In this document: positions 47,810 through 58,373 of the stretch, piece after piece
Layout of the letters: each line of letters opens with the position of its first letter
Numbering within the stretch: position 1 is the stretch's first letter
DNA from: Cardiocondyla obscurior
Lineage: Eukaryota; Arthropoda; Insecta; Hymenoptera; Formicidae
Assembly (NCBI RefSeq): GCF_019399895.1
Contig: NC_091880.1
Location: forward strand, 4,092,001-4,156,000
Length of the DNA stretch: 64,000 nt
Direction: 5' to 3'
Notes under the pieces: generated by a model
The model's database searches: none
Told to the model about the DNA's origin: nothing
Seen by the model: the letters and a program-made list of their open reading frames with translations, nothing else
Position numbers and translations under genes: made by a program

Positions 47810-49702
47810 GTCGTGGCGGTGTTCGATCGAAATTCAATTTCCACCAACCCACCCCTCTCACCTACCTACCTTAAGCCCCTTCCTCCACTTTCTTCTCTAC
47901 ATCTTCTACGAAACCCCTCCACCATTCGGGAGACCCTCAGCACCCGGGAAAGGAAGCCACCGGCTGCATTCCGCGCGATAAATTACGCGGCTCAATTATT
48001 CACGGGAATCTCCTGTTTAAGCGACTACCGGCTCCGTTCGTCCGCCGCCAGTATTCCGCTAGACGTGATGTAAACACAAAAACAGGTGATCTCGACTGGT
48101 CAACGTGATACTGCAACTGCAATCGATGATATAACTACGACCGCGAAGTTGAGATGCGTGAATTTTTAAAAAACTTTACATGAAATTATTATTTCATTAT
48201 ACATACATCTTGTAATAATCAAAACGTTGCGATCGGGTATTCTTAAAATCGATATAAAATAAGAATTAAAATGAGATAGATTTGAAATAAAATTAAATAT
48301 CTTTATTCTGACAAGAAGCATAATTACCAATTTTTTAATTAATAAAGTACGTTTTTAAAATATATTTAGAATTATTTTATTAGGTTGAAGATAGGTAAAA
48401 ATATTTTTAACGTTATGCGACGTATTCAATATTAAAGAATCAGTATATATTGCATTGACTGTGTTTATAATTTTGTTTATGATATTTTCTCTTTCGAAGA
48501 TTTTTCTTGTATCGCAGCCATGTTACGTATTCCTATGGCCGGTTACCTCTTGTCAGAATAAAGCAATGGAGAACCAACCTACCATCAAACCAACCCCACC
48601 TACTACGGTACGGATCGTACCTATTTAAATAGCTTTTTTCCAAGGGAAACTTGAACGAATCCCACCCCTTCATCCCTCAGTGCCACGCTAGTTACTGCGA
48701 ATTCCGAGATCCTTTTCAGGACCTGAATAATTCAAAGCGAAGATATCGCCATTTTCGCTCTATTTACAATCGTAACATTATTAATATTTTTTTAACAAAT
48801 TAATCTTTTTAACAACTAAATTTAAATGAATACAAAAAAAAATATACTACAATTAATTTAATTACTTATGAGATATTATCTATGATGATTAATAGCCTAA
48901 TAAAATAATTCTTAAGATTAACAATAAACTGGGAAAAGATTGATTATGTCGTTCATGGTTTGTAGCATTCTTGTTACACAAATTTTTTACAACGTTATGC
49001 CGCTAACGTACATTATAAATTTCACATTCGATTCGTAAATCTGAAATTTTACTAGCTTCATAAAATGACAAACAATGGATCATTAAAAAATAATTAGATG
49101 CTATAAGTATTTCGTCCAGTTGATTGGTTTAACTACTTTTTTTTTTTTGTTCTAAAATGGCGAGTTTAAGTCGCGACCCAAGTTGAATCGTAGCGACATA
49201 TAGAAGGACGCGATATAGGCGCATATACGCGCCTCGAAGAAACGACTAACGCGAAAGAACGGTAGGGTGAGAGCGGGTGGCGATGGAAGAAGAGAAGAAG
49301 GTATGGGAGGAGAAGGTGGTGGCGGAGGAAAGGGATGGAAACAGACGTCCTTTGCACACAAAAGCAATAACGCTGGGCTGATATTCTACGTGGAGCCAGG
49401 CCACGTCGTCTCGGCCATCCGCCTCACCGTGAGACCTCGCGAGAGCGGCGAGCCTTCTCTCGCCCAGGAGCATATGAGGGTAGCCGCAGAACAAATACAT
49501 TAATTTCACCCTCTCCCTGCCCCCTCCGCCACTCACCGTCTCTTCGTATAAACACACGCCTGGTCTACGACACGCGCACGAATTCGCCCTCATCTTTCCG
49601 CTTTTTCTATCTCGCTTTCTCTTTACCCTCGCGCCGTTTTTCTTTCTTACTCTTCTCGCGGAAGATACACGCGCGCTCACGCTCGGAGACACGGCGCGCG
49701 AA

Positions 49703-49725
49703 TACACATACATACACACACACAC
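49703..49725 (+). repeat. (CA)n microsatellite
   Basis: ACACATACATACACACACAC-type run. An inverse TG-rich stretch lies near 49803-49830, so the two could pair. Confidence 0.85.
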
Positions 49726-49874
49726 GTTGTCGCATACGTACACGCACAGAGACACTAGAACCTCCACCGTTAGCTAGTCGCGCGCGCATAGCATGCACAC
49801 ATGCGTATATGTGTGTGTGCGTGTGCCGATGCGCGTCCTCCGGCATATAAGTAAACGGGGTGCAGAGTGTATGA

Positions 49875-49903
49875 GGGGGTGTATATGGGTTGGGGAAAGG
49901 GGG
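49875..49903 (+). other. G-quadruplex motif (start of a G-tract cluster)
   Basis: Tracts of 5, 3, 4 and 5 guanines with loops of 7, 2 and 3 bases. Further G5, G5 and G3 tracts follow to 49937, making this one of the densest G-tract clusters in the window. Confidence 0.65.
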
Positions 49904-52900
49904 AGAGGCCGTCGGGGGCGAAGGGGGTGAGAAGAGGGTGGTGTGTGGTTGCTATGGAAACGCCCAGTCCCTCTCTTATAATTATATGGGGAAAAATGGC
50001 TCGCGGACTTTTACCCCGCGTTACACCCCTACCGCCCTTTCTCCCGACTCCGCTTTCTCTCCCTTCCCTACCCTTGCCATCGCGGTGGCAGCTTCGGTTC
50101 TTCTTCTGCTTCCACCTTGCCTTCTTTCTACGTACTATACCTCGCTCTTCTCCTCCGCCACCTTCTGCCTCACCTCCTCCGACTGCTTCTTCTACGCCTT
50201 CTACTTCTCATCCGGCTTCACCTCGCCGTCTCATCGCACCGCGGCACCTACTTTGCCCGCCTCGGGAATATTATGCTTGCACCTTACCGGGGCGACTGTG
50301 TAACCATCCTTAACTCGCTTTAAGGCTGACTGCTCGACGCGTCTTGGATTTCACGTTACTTTTCTGACACCGCCGTAGTTCGTACAGTCGAATACAAAAT
50401 CGCTCGTTGTAGACTTGGTTAAATGCAGCGTTCATTATGCTAATTACACCCTTCGACGCTACTGCACTTCCGTTCGTAAGAATACTCTAACTTCGGCGAA
50501 CCTCGTATATTCTTTCTCGATCCTTGGCTTTTGTGGCTTGTTTTCCGCGCATTACCGTATGGATTGCATATTTATTTTATTTTATTATATTTTGTGTGTT
50601 ATTCAAAGATTCTTGAATTTCGTATTCAGATCAGCGATCTACATTCAGACCTTTTTTTTATTACATCTACATGTAATATATCTTTTGGCAGTTGGCCCAC
50701 AAATAAGAAACGCTACTTCCCTCGTTGTATTTCGAAACTATTGATAACGTAACTGAATCTCCACGGAGATGAAGAGAGCCTCTCTTTTACTATTTTTATA
50801 ATATGCAACGAGCATCGCGCTTGTGACTTGCCAAGTCGGTTATGTGATCGTTCTTAAAATGCATCTTAATATTACTGTATGTTTCATGATCATGCTATGT
50901 AGCTTTTTGTGCTTCTATCGCTTATTTCAACACGCATATTTCGATTTTAATTTACGGACGGCGGATAAGACGAAAATTTGTTGACAGATAGCTGACAGTC
51001 TTTGGTCAATATTTATTGGGATGTTGCAATCTCCGCAGGAACGCAGCATCCGCAAATCCTCATTTCTCGCTGCTCAGTAACGCGATTGCGCTCAAAATAT
51101 AAAATGTACATATATATTTGACTCCATAGATGCATATTGCGCTCAGAAACGTACCAATATCTTTTGTACATGTTTGAAATATGTTTCATAACATTTGCAT
51201 AAAATTTGTAGGTACATTTAAGTTCGAAGTTAATTTTTAGCAAAATGCGAAATTTATAATAACAAAACTTTTTAAATTGAAAAAGAAGAAGGATTAATAA
51301 CGCGAGAAAAATAAGACTTTAAATTACGATATTCCGTCGATCTTTATAATTCTCAAGCGAAAAACACGCACGCGTAGATTGCGCGGTGAATTATTATAAT
51401 TTTTTTTTTTTTTAACGAGCAAACAAAAAAAAAGCACGGCAGTGATTTCTTTCTTCGGCATTTAGCGGCAAATCTAAGCGACCGGCTGGCGATTTCAGCG
51501 CGCACACACACGGCGAATTCTTATTTCAGGCTGCTTCCCCAGATAACGGCCATTGCCCGCGAGATAGGGTAGCACGTGTGTATATATTTCGCGTGCGGGG
51601 GTGTCTTCGGTAGGACGTGCGGGGCAGCGGGCAGGTCAAGAGTGGTGGAGAAAAAGAGGCAGCTGAAAGAGAGAGGGAGCATATTGCTCCGAAGTAATCC
51701 TACTTGATCGCGGTTTTCGGTTTCTCCGTCGTGTGCGTGCGCGTTACGCCGACGCAGGTGTGGGTGCGCGTGTACATGTATATGTTCATCTTATACAGGA
51801 GACTAATACCCGTACGTGAGAGCTCGAAGGATTACTGCCTTAGGAGCCGCCCCGACTTCGCCGCTTCTTTTCCTACCCCTTCCTCTTCTCTCCCGACTTT
51901 CGTCCCGTCGAACGACGGAGAGTCTTTAAATACCCTCGGGATGCGAGTGTCCTGGACACTGAGAACGTGTTCGGACGACAAAAAATATAATTTCGAATTG
52001 AACCTATCACCCTCCCCCTTCTCTCTCTCTCTTCATCGTCTGCGATTTTTACCGTGCTTTAAAAACGATCCTATAAATTGACGCGTTTCGGGATACTTGA
52101 AAATAAATTGCATAAGACATATTAAAAAAAAAAAAATTAAAGAATTCTATGGCATATATTTTCATTAAACTGTTAAAATGTTTTTTTTTTTTTATGTTCC
52201 TCATCAAGTTTTTAATTTCTAATTAATGACTACGACAATCATATTAAAAGGCGTATCGGATCAGCGTCAATTGTTAATATTACAAATGAAGTCACGAGTC
52301 GTTTCCTCGTTACAATTTATCAGAGACCGTTCGAACAAAGCGGGTGCATGATTAGTCGATTTAATGAAATAATCCCCTTTGATCGGCCTCCCACCCCGAT
52401 TTCGCCGCTCCTCCCTGACCTTCCTTCGGGATTCCCTGGCATCCTCAAAGGGAAACACTTGAACCAGAACGTTTTAATTGCGAGGCCCGTAGCGATCTCA
52501 TTGTTTCCGCTCGGTCTGCGAGTGTACTACCGCGACAGCGATCGTGGAAAAGGGGCAAAAAACATGTACTTCTTAAAAAGTCACCGAAAAATCTCAGGGA
52601 ACGTGCTCTTTGAGTCCGAGAAAAGGACGGTCATGTGTACGCATACTACTCCAAAGTCTCCCTTTCTTTCCGATCTATTACGGTTTCTTTGTATCCCCGT
52701 CTTTTATCGTTGCTCCCCCGAATTCTCCGCGGCGACCAATTCGTTATAAACAACATATTTATTTAACGCGCTAGCGTTTTGAATTAAAAATTATCAAATG
52801 TAGGTTGTCGCAAAATGTTAATCCTGTCGAAAATTAAACCGTGCGACATTACGATGAAGTATACATACAAAAATCTGTATTCTCTTGAATTTAATATTTC

Positions 52901-54463
52901 TATACTTCATATTTATGCGATTGAAGCGTATTCTTTCTGCAAGATAGTTACGTAATGTATCCGCAAAAAATATACGCTGCAATGACGTAATCACAGGCGA
53001 TCGTAAATGCGCGACAGGACTTAGTGTTGAAGGGAGATCGATAATGTCGGAGCACCAGCTTCTTTTCTCTCTTTCCCTCCACTTATCTCTTTTTTTTTCT
53101 TTGAGAAATCTCGGTAAACGCAAGGAAATCTTGGCGTACAATGACAGGGGAACAACGGATCATTGGCTAAGCCGCGGATCGTTAGGATTAATGAAACGTT
53201 TCAGCCACGCTGTGGTGACGAAACGGAGCGTAGAGGGGTGAGAAACAAGGAAAAATGGTAAAAAACGGAGGTGCAGATCGGTCGGTTAAGTCAAGAGAAA
53301 AAAAATTAAGATAAAAGCGAGTGGATGTTGACAGAACTCTGTGAAATTAATTTTACATTAATTAGCCTTTATTTCACGCTTGAAGTAACAAGTGGAGAGA
53401 TACAGAATGAGATTAAAATAGATGAAAAATATGAATTAAAATTAAAAAATAAGATATTACGACTCGATAATAATATAATAATGTCATTAGTGTAAATATA
53501 GGGCAAATAATATTTCTACTTTTTGAAGAAATAATATTTAATCGACAAAAATTTTTTTTTATGAGCTCTTGAAAATACACTGTTGAGAATACTGTTTTAA
53601 AATAAGTTTAGATGGAAAGGTTTAGAAAAATAAAAATAATACAATTTTTAATTTCACGAGGAGCGGGCAATGTGCGAATAATGGCGGTAATGTCGCCTCG
53701 CTTAACGGCAAAGAAAGTCAAAGAGAAAACGGGATAGAAACTACGAAAATATTAATAATTATGTTAATGTCGTAATATAAGACTCGATGGAGGATCATGA
53801 GTAGGGAAAAAAAAAAGAGAGAAGTAAAGACAGAAGAAATAAAAAAAAAAAAAGTGGAGAAAGAGAGAGAAAGCGCGCAGGGGTGGCTCTCTCAACGTCA
53901 GAATATCTCCTTAGTTCCCTACGATGGGGCTGGTTCGTCGGGGGTGTGGGTGGGGGTGGACCTTATTTTTATCAATATCTCGCGAGCTGCGCACGCGCAA
54001 CGCGCAGCATCCCTTCCGGCGAACCTTCGAGGTCCACACACGTAGAAACAGACTGAGGGAGCGAAAAAAGAAATGAGAGGAGAGAGGAGGAAGAGAGAGA
54101 CGAGAAATGGGCGAGGAGAGACGAAAGGCGAAAGGCGCGTTGCTCGTGTGTGTATGCGTGTACGCTTCTAATGAGTGTGTGCATCGAATACAGGTGGTAG
54201 TAAGCAGGGAAAGAGAGAAAGAGAGAAAAGAGAGCTGGAAGGGGGCCGCCTAAGGACCCCCCTAGGACAAAATGGAGCCCGCTTATACTCCGCTGCTACT
54301 GCAAAGTGCATCCTTCTCCTGAACTCTCCTCCTCTCGTCCCGTTCCCGCCGTTTCTTTCTCATTCTATCTTTTTTGCGTTTATCTGTTTCTTTCCCTCTC
54401 TTTCAGCGATACTCTCTTTCTCTCTTCTTTCTCTTTTTACCTTGTCTCCTTCCACCGGTCCAG

Positions 54464-54588
54464 GTATTCCCTCATGCGGATGCAAAATCGACGGAGCTTC
54501 TCGGGATAATTGCTGCTCCGGGACTCGATTCCAGACGCGAGTACATCTCGAGTACACTTGGAGGAAAGCTTTGCCTATAGTCGAAGAG
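54464..54588 (+). other. Candidate 125-nt exon, Cys-rich frame (weak)
   Basis: A long pyrimidine tract (CTCTTTTTACCTTGTCTCC) ends in CACCGGTCCAG at 54463. The following 125 bases hold an open frame of 41 codons beginning IPSCGCKIDGASRDNCCSGT, with four cysteines, and end at GAAGAG|GTACGG, a weak donor. The acceptor is good and the donor poor. The frame stays open well past it, so it could also be a terminal exon. No family is recognised. Confidence 0.18.
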
Positions 54589-55659
54589 GTACGGAGGGAC
54601 GGAAAGAGGGCGCGTAGCGATTTCTCGTTTGTGAAACGTTTCTTTGGACACGATACGGTTTGTTATCGTTCGGCAATATATAGCTTCGCGCGCTCATAGA
54701 TACGGCCAGTCCTTTAGGAAATCTCGCGAATATGTCAGGAATGTTTCTCCCGACGGACTACAGATAGACGTTGGTCTGCTTTGCATACATTACAGCTTGT
54801 ACGGATTCATGAGGTGCAACTTTGTTACACGTTATTTTATTTAACGGCAGAAAAAAGCAAATTTTCTAATTTTGAATTATTTATATATGACGCAAAGGGT
54901 TCCTAATGTCTGCAATAATTTTTTTTTTGTAATGAAATAAATTATATAATATAATTACAAAGTTAATTGTTTAATGCGTGCATAAATCGTAAGATTAACG
55001 TTTAAAATTAGAGTTACGATCGGCTTTATAACTTTTGTGCTCAACTATTTAAGCGTTGGCATTAAGAGATATCGCGATATATTGCTTTCTGGCGTGCAAA
55101 AGGGTCGTCCTTCTGCCTCTTCCTTTGTCACAATTTCTCCAACACATGCTAGGTCTTCTTTTTTCACTACCGGACAGTCGCGGCCGCCTTGTCGCGGCTC
55201 CGATCCCCGGCTCCTTAATTATGAATCACCACCGTCATTTACCTTTATTTATCGTTGTGCGACTCCACTTGATTTACCGCCGCGATTCTCGCGCCTATTA
55301 TTCCTGTTTTTTGTTCCACCGCCTTCGAATTTATTATTCCGCCGCGAGATTCCGTTTCGTCTTTTATCGGCTGGCGTTCGTTCCGTTCCGTATCGTAAGC
55401 CGATCGATAAAATCCACATTGTTACATTATACTGAATCAAATCGCGTCTCTGTAAACTGCATATTGACCATCTCGGCGATGCGCATATCGTATACGTGTC
55501 GCAATGTCGAAAAAAAAAGGAAAAAAAAAATTTATTACCGTAGTATCGGCACCGTTTGTTTGTGTTAATTATCTCATTATGTGAAATAGTCGGACATTAG
55601 GGCTGTCTGGAAATTACGTTTCCTCCTGGATAGTATAATGCGGACATAGCCGCGATCTT

Positions 55660-55694
55660 CCTCTCTCGCTCTCTTTCTCTCTCTCTCTCTTTTC
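55660..55694 (+). repeat. CT microsatellite
   Basis: About 35 bases of CT repeats with one CG interruption. Confidence 0.85.
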
Positions 55695-55754
55695 TCAATT
55701 CATTCTCCGTTCTCGTTCTCCTTTTTCTTCGCGAGAGATAGATATTATTTTCAG

Positions 55755-55786
55755 GCGGCATGGCGAGGATTACTAAAGGCGAGGAG
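55755..55786 (+). other. Possible short exon with start codon (weak)
   Basis: TTATTTTCAG ends at 55754; 32 bases later comes GAGGAG|GTAGGTGG. The segment contains ATG in a strong context (GCGGCATGG) at 55760 and would encode MARITKGEE before the donor. The pyrimidine tract is interrupted by purines, and no next exon was found. Confidence 0.14.
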
Positions 55787-56165
55787 GTAGGTGGGGACGT
55801 TGGCAGAGGGGGTGGATCGGGTGTTTTGCAGCGCGAAATACCCTCCATTACACCGTGGGCGTCGTATATAAAAGATTATTTTTCTTTTCTCCCGTTCCTC
55901 TCTCTTTTTTTCTGTCTCTGTCTTTTATTATATCCCACTTCTTCTCGCGGGCGCCGTCCTCTTCTGGCGCGCCTCTCGCTCTCTGACGACGTTAGGGGTG
56001 AGTTTTAAGAGGTGACGCGGGAGAGGTTTCGCCTCGGCGTCTCGTTCTTTTCTTTTTTGAGAAATTGCGGAAAATTAGCTGCACGACGCTCGCCGCTTCG
56101 TTACGTGACTCGTCGCGAGAAACGAGGAGAGAAAAAGGATCGTTTGTCGGTATGGATAGACAACA

Positions 56166-56190
56166 GGGTTGGGAGGGGGAGGGGGGAGGG
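56166..56190 (+). other. Strong G-quadruplex motif
   Basis: Five guanine tracts (3, 3, 5, 6, 3) separated by TT or single A bases in 25 positions: the cleanest quadruplex motif in the window. Confidence 0.75.
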
Positions 56191-56938
56191 AGGACGGAGG
56201 CGCACATAAACGACAAACGAGTTCACGAGTCGCTCGCGAATGTTTTAATCTCGGGGGAGCGTAGGGCGCGGAAGAAAGCGTTTTCTTTTTAATGGAAGGC
56301 CACGAAGGCGGAGGATAAAAAGGCGACCTGCTCGAATCTACGTCCCTCGTGTCTCGAATTTTTCATATCGCTTTTGTCCTCTCTTTATACATTGAAACAT
56401 TCAATCGCGAATCATGATTGTTTCTATAAACTTTTTTTTTTTTTTTTAAGAATTTATATACGTGCGTGCAATATTTCTGCGCGACTAGGCGTACATCTAA
56501 CATTTTGAAAGTACATTAGAAATTTAATTTACAATTTATATTATTTTACTTTCAATTATTTTGTGCCATACTTCACCTTGATAATTTTTTACGTTCGTAT
56601 GCTCATACTTGATCATTCTTCTTCATACGACGCGTAAAGTGCACGGCATGTGTATATGTATCACGTATTCTCACTTTATACATTTATAGATCGCAAAGTC
56701 TGTCAAACTTTACGATATTAATGTACGCTTTTGTTGCGTTTAGTATAAATTAAGATATATCACTTTATAATCTTCACAATATAATTAATGGCTTTTTTCT
56801 TAATACACTTTTCTTGCGCGCCTTTGTTTATTTGCCGCGGACGGAGTTAAAACTTCACAAGTCGCACTCGTAGCGTACGAAATTCGTGATGTTAGACGGG
56901 ATACGAAATTTTCCGGGTTTACCGTCCCGAAGTAGGCC

Positions 56939-57103
56939 AGGTGAGTGACTGGCTGGCTGAAAAATTTTTCTCTCCTAGCCACGAGGGTACAGATGCTGGT
57001 CTATAAAAAAAAGGACTCCACCCCAGGCACGGGTGCCCCTCAGAGTAAAAAAGTCTCCCCTCAGGAAAACCCTTGTATAAAAACCGAAGGGGGTCACTCA
57101 CCT
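56939..57103. mobile_element. 165-bp segment with 11-bp inverted termini (possible MITE)
   Basis: AGGTGAGTGAC at 56939-56949 is exactly inverted at 57093-57103. Inside are a short direct repeat (CCCCTCAG twice, near 57034 and 57057), TATAAAAA near 57075 and GC-rich text unlike the AT-rich flanks on both sides. A small non-autonomous DNA transposon would look like this. I see no target-site duplication, and the termini also contain GTGAGT splice-donor sequence on each strand, so the symmetry could have another cause. Other genomic copies would decide. Confidence 0.25.
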
Positions 57104-58034
57104 ACCGGTAGCGAGGGGTAGAAAATGATCGCGAAGCGTTTGCACGCGGAACATTCAGGAAATCTATAATACATCGTTATTCAGAAAAATTAATTTTTTA
57201 ATTAAACACTTATCGATAAAAAAAAATTCGTTATTATTATTTAGTATATGATTAGGGATTTTTTTTTTAATTAGAATAAAATAAGACGTGTTTAAGAATA
57301 ACTAATTATATGTTATATTGATTTATTAATTACGAGAACAATGTCATCGATCGATTTAATGTAAAAGAAATAATTTGATTTTGGACAAACGAAAATCAAT
57401 TAATCCGAAAGTAATAAGTCACTAAATGACAAGCTAATGGTAGTTTCTGAACGTCCCCATGACGCAAAGGCACAAAACATTATCCTGAAGAGAGATCGTG
57501 CCCTAGCTCTTTTTTTTTATTATTCTCACGTTGCCTAACTCTCTTACCTTCCTCCCTCATTTCGAACATTACCAACCACTGGGTGGTTTTGAAGCCCCCA
57601 CGGTGCCCGTAATCAAACACTCGTTATTCCTGTCCATCCAGGATTACGGGGTTTCTAGAATTTTTTTCTTCGGGAAAAATCCCGAATCCGCGTGTATCAC
57701 AACGGGATTACAGGGTCGCCGCCCCGGGAGATGACCAGCCGTTATAATCTTTGTAAAAAAAAAAAAGTTAACGGCCACCTAAGTTGCGTTTTGTGCGAAA
57801 TTAATCAGACTTTTACTATTCGCTATAAATTAAATATCTATAACAAAGAAATCTTACAAAAGTTGGAAATAATAAAGACTTAATATTTTCACGTTTCATC
57901 TATTTTTATTTTCTTTTCTTTTTATTTCAAAATTGAATATTGTTTGATTGTTGCTCATTTGGATACGCGATACACGCAACGCGGTGACGTACAACTTTAC
58001 TGAGACGAAGAAAACGATAAGCGATACGAGATCG

Positions 58035-58373
58035 ATGCTTACGAGCTGTTCGACGAAACGTTTTCCGAACCCCTCGAAAGGGAACGATCGGTCGCCGAAA
58101 CATCCGCTCGTGAAACGGGACATGATCATGTGTGTGCGGAAGCGGCCGATCGGTTTCGGGGTACTTTTTTGCGAAAATAACGGCGTTCCGTCGAAGAGAG
58201 GGAGTGTGAAAAAATGGGAAACATCTGTCGGTCCTCGATGTCTATCGAACGGATCGACTAGTACTCCGGGTACCAAGATAGAGCATTCTCAACGTGCGAC
58301 CCTTATAATGATTGACAAACGTAATCGCGTACAATTAATCCAGCGAAGCAAATTTTTTTTAGTATTAAAATAG
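58035..58373 (+). CDS. Hypothetical 112-aa ORF, unrecognised
   Basis: The ATG at 58035 opens 112 codons ending in TAG. It is not low-complexity and contains several Cys and basic residues (it begins MLTSCSTKRFPNPSKGNDRS). An antisense frame of similar length (58276-57896) overlaps it, which usually means a chance stop-poor block. I see no promoter, splice or domain evidence. It could be a remnant of a mobile element or chance. Confidence 0.12.
   Translation: MLTSCSTKRFPNPSKGNDRSPKHPLVKRDMIMCVRKRPIGFGVLFCENNGVPSKRGSVKKWETSVGPRCLSNGSTSTPGTKIEHSQRATLIMIDKRNRVQLIQRSKFFLVLK

Larger units (their letters stand above)
38168..54463. other. Long gene-poor stretch
   Basis: Sixteen kilobases without a supported exon. 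AT-rich parts lie at 37.5-38.3, 39.6-40.3, 40.7-41.4, 42.25-42.6, 42.95-43.2, 45.1-45.5, 48.15-49.15, 50.55-51.4, 52.1-52.3 and 53.3-53.8 kb. CpG- or purine/pyrimidine-biased blocks lie at 38.6-39.6, 41.5-42.25, 43.2-45.0, 45.6-48.1, 49.15-50.3, 51.5-52.7 and 53.8-54.3 kb. Long frames in the latter are compositional. The frame at 44853-44323 minus (176 codons) and its antisense partner are typical examples. Minus-strand donors such as 35530 and 42788 lack exon support. Confidence 0.4.
54589..58034. other. Gene-poor stretch
   Basis: Apart from the weak exon at 55755, the G4 motif at 56166 and the inverted-repeat segment at 56939, this holds AT-rich DNA (54.85-55.05, 56.4-56.85, 57.15-57.45 kb) and CpG or pyrimidine-rich blocks. 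A segment at 57.53-57.74 kb has small inverted repeats (CCGTAATC at 57607 with GATTACGG at 57642). Confidence 0.4.

Noticed and set aside
57945..57959. Fifteen-base match to the insect miR-315 mature sequence (TTTGATTGTTGCTCA)
   Set aside because: The match stops before the 3' part and no complementary arm lies within 100 bases, so no precursor hairpin can form.
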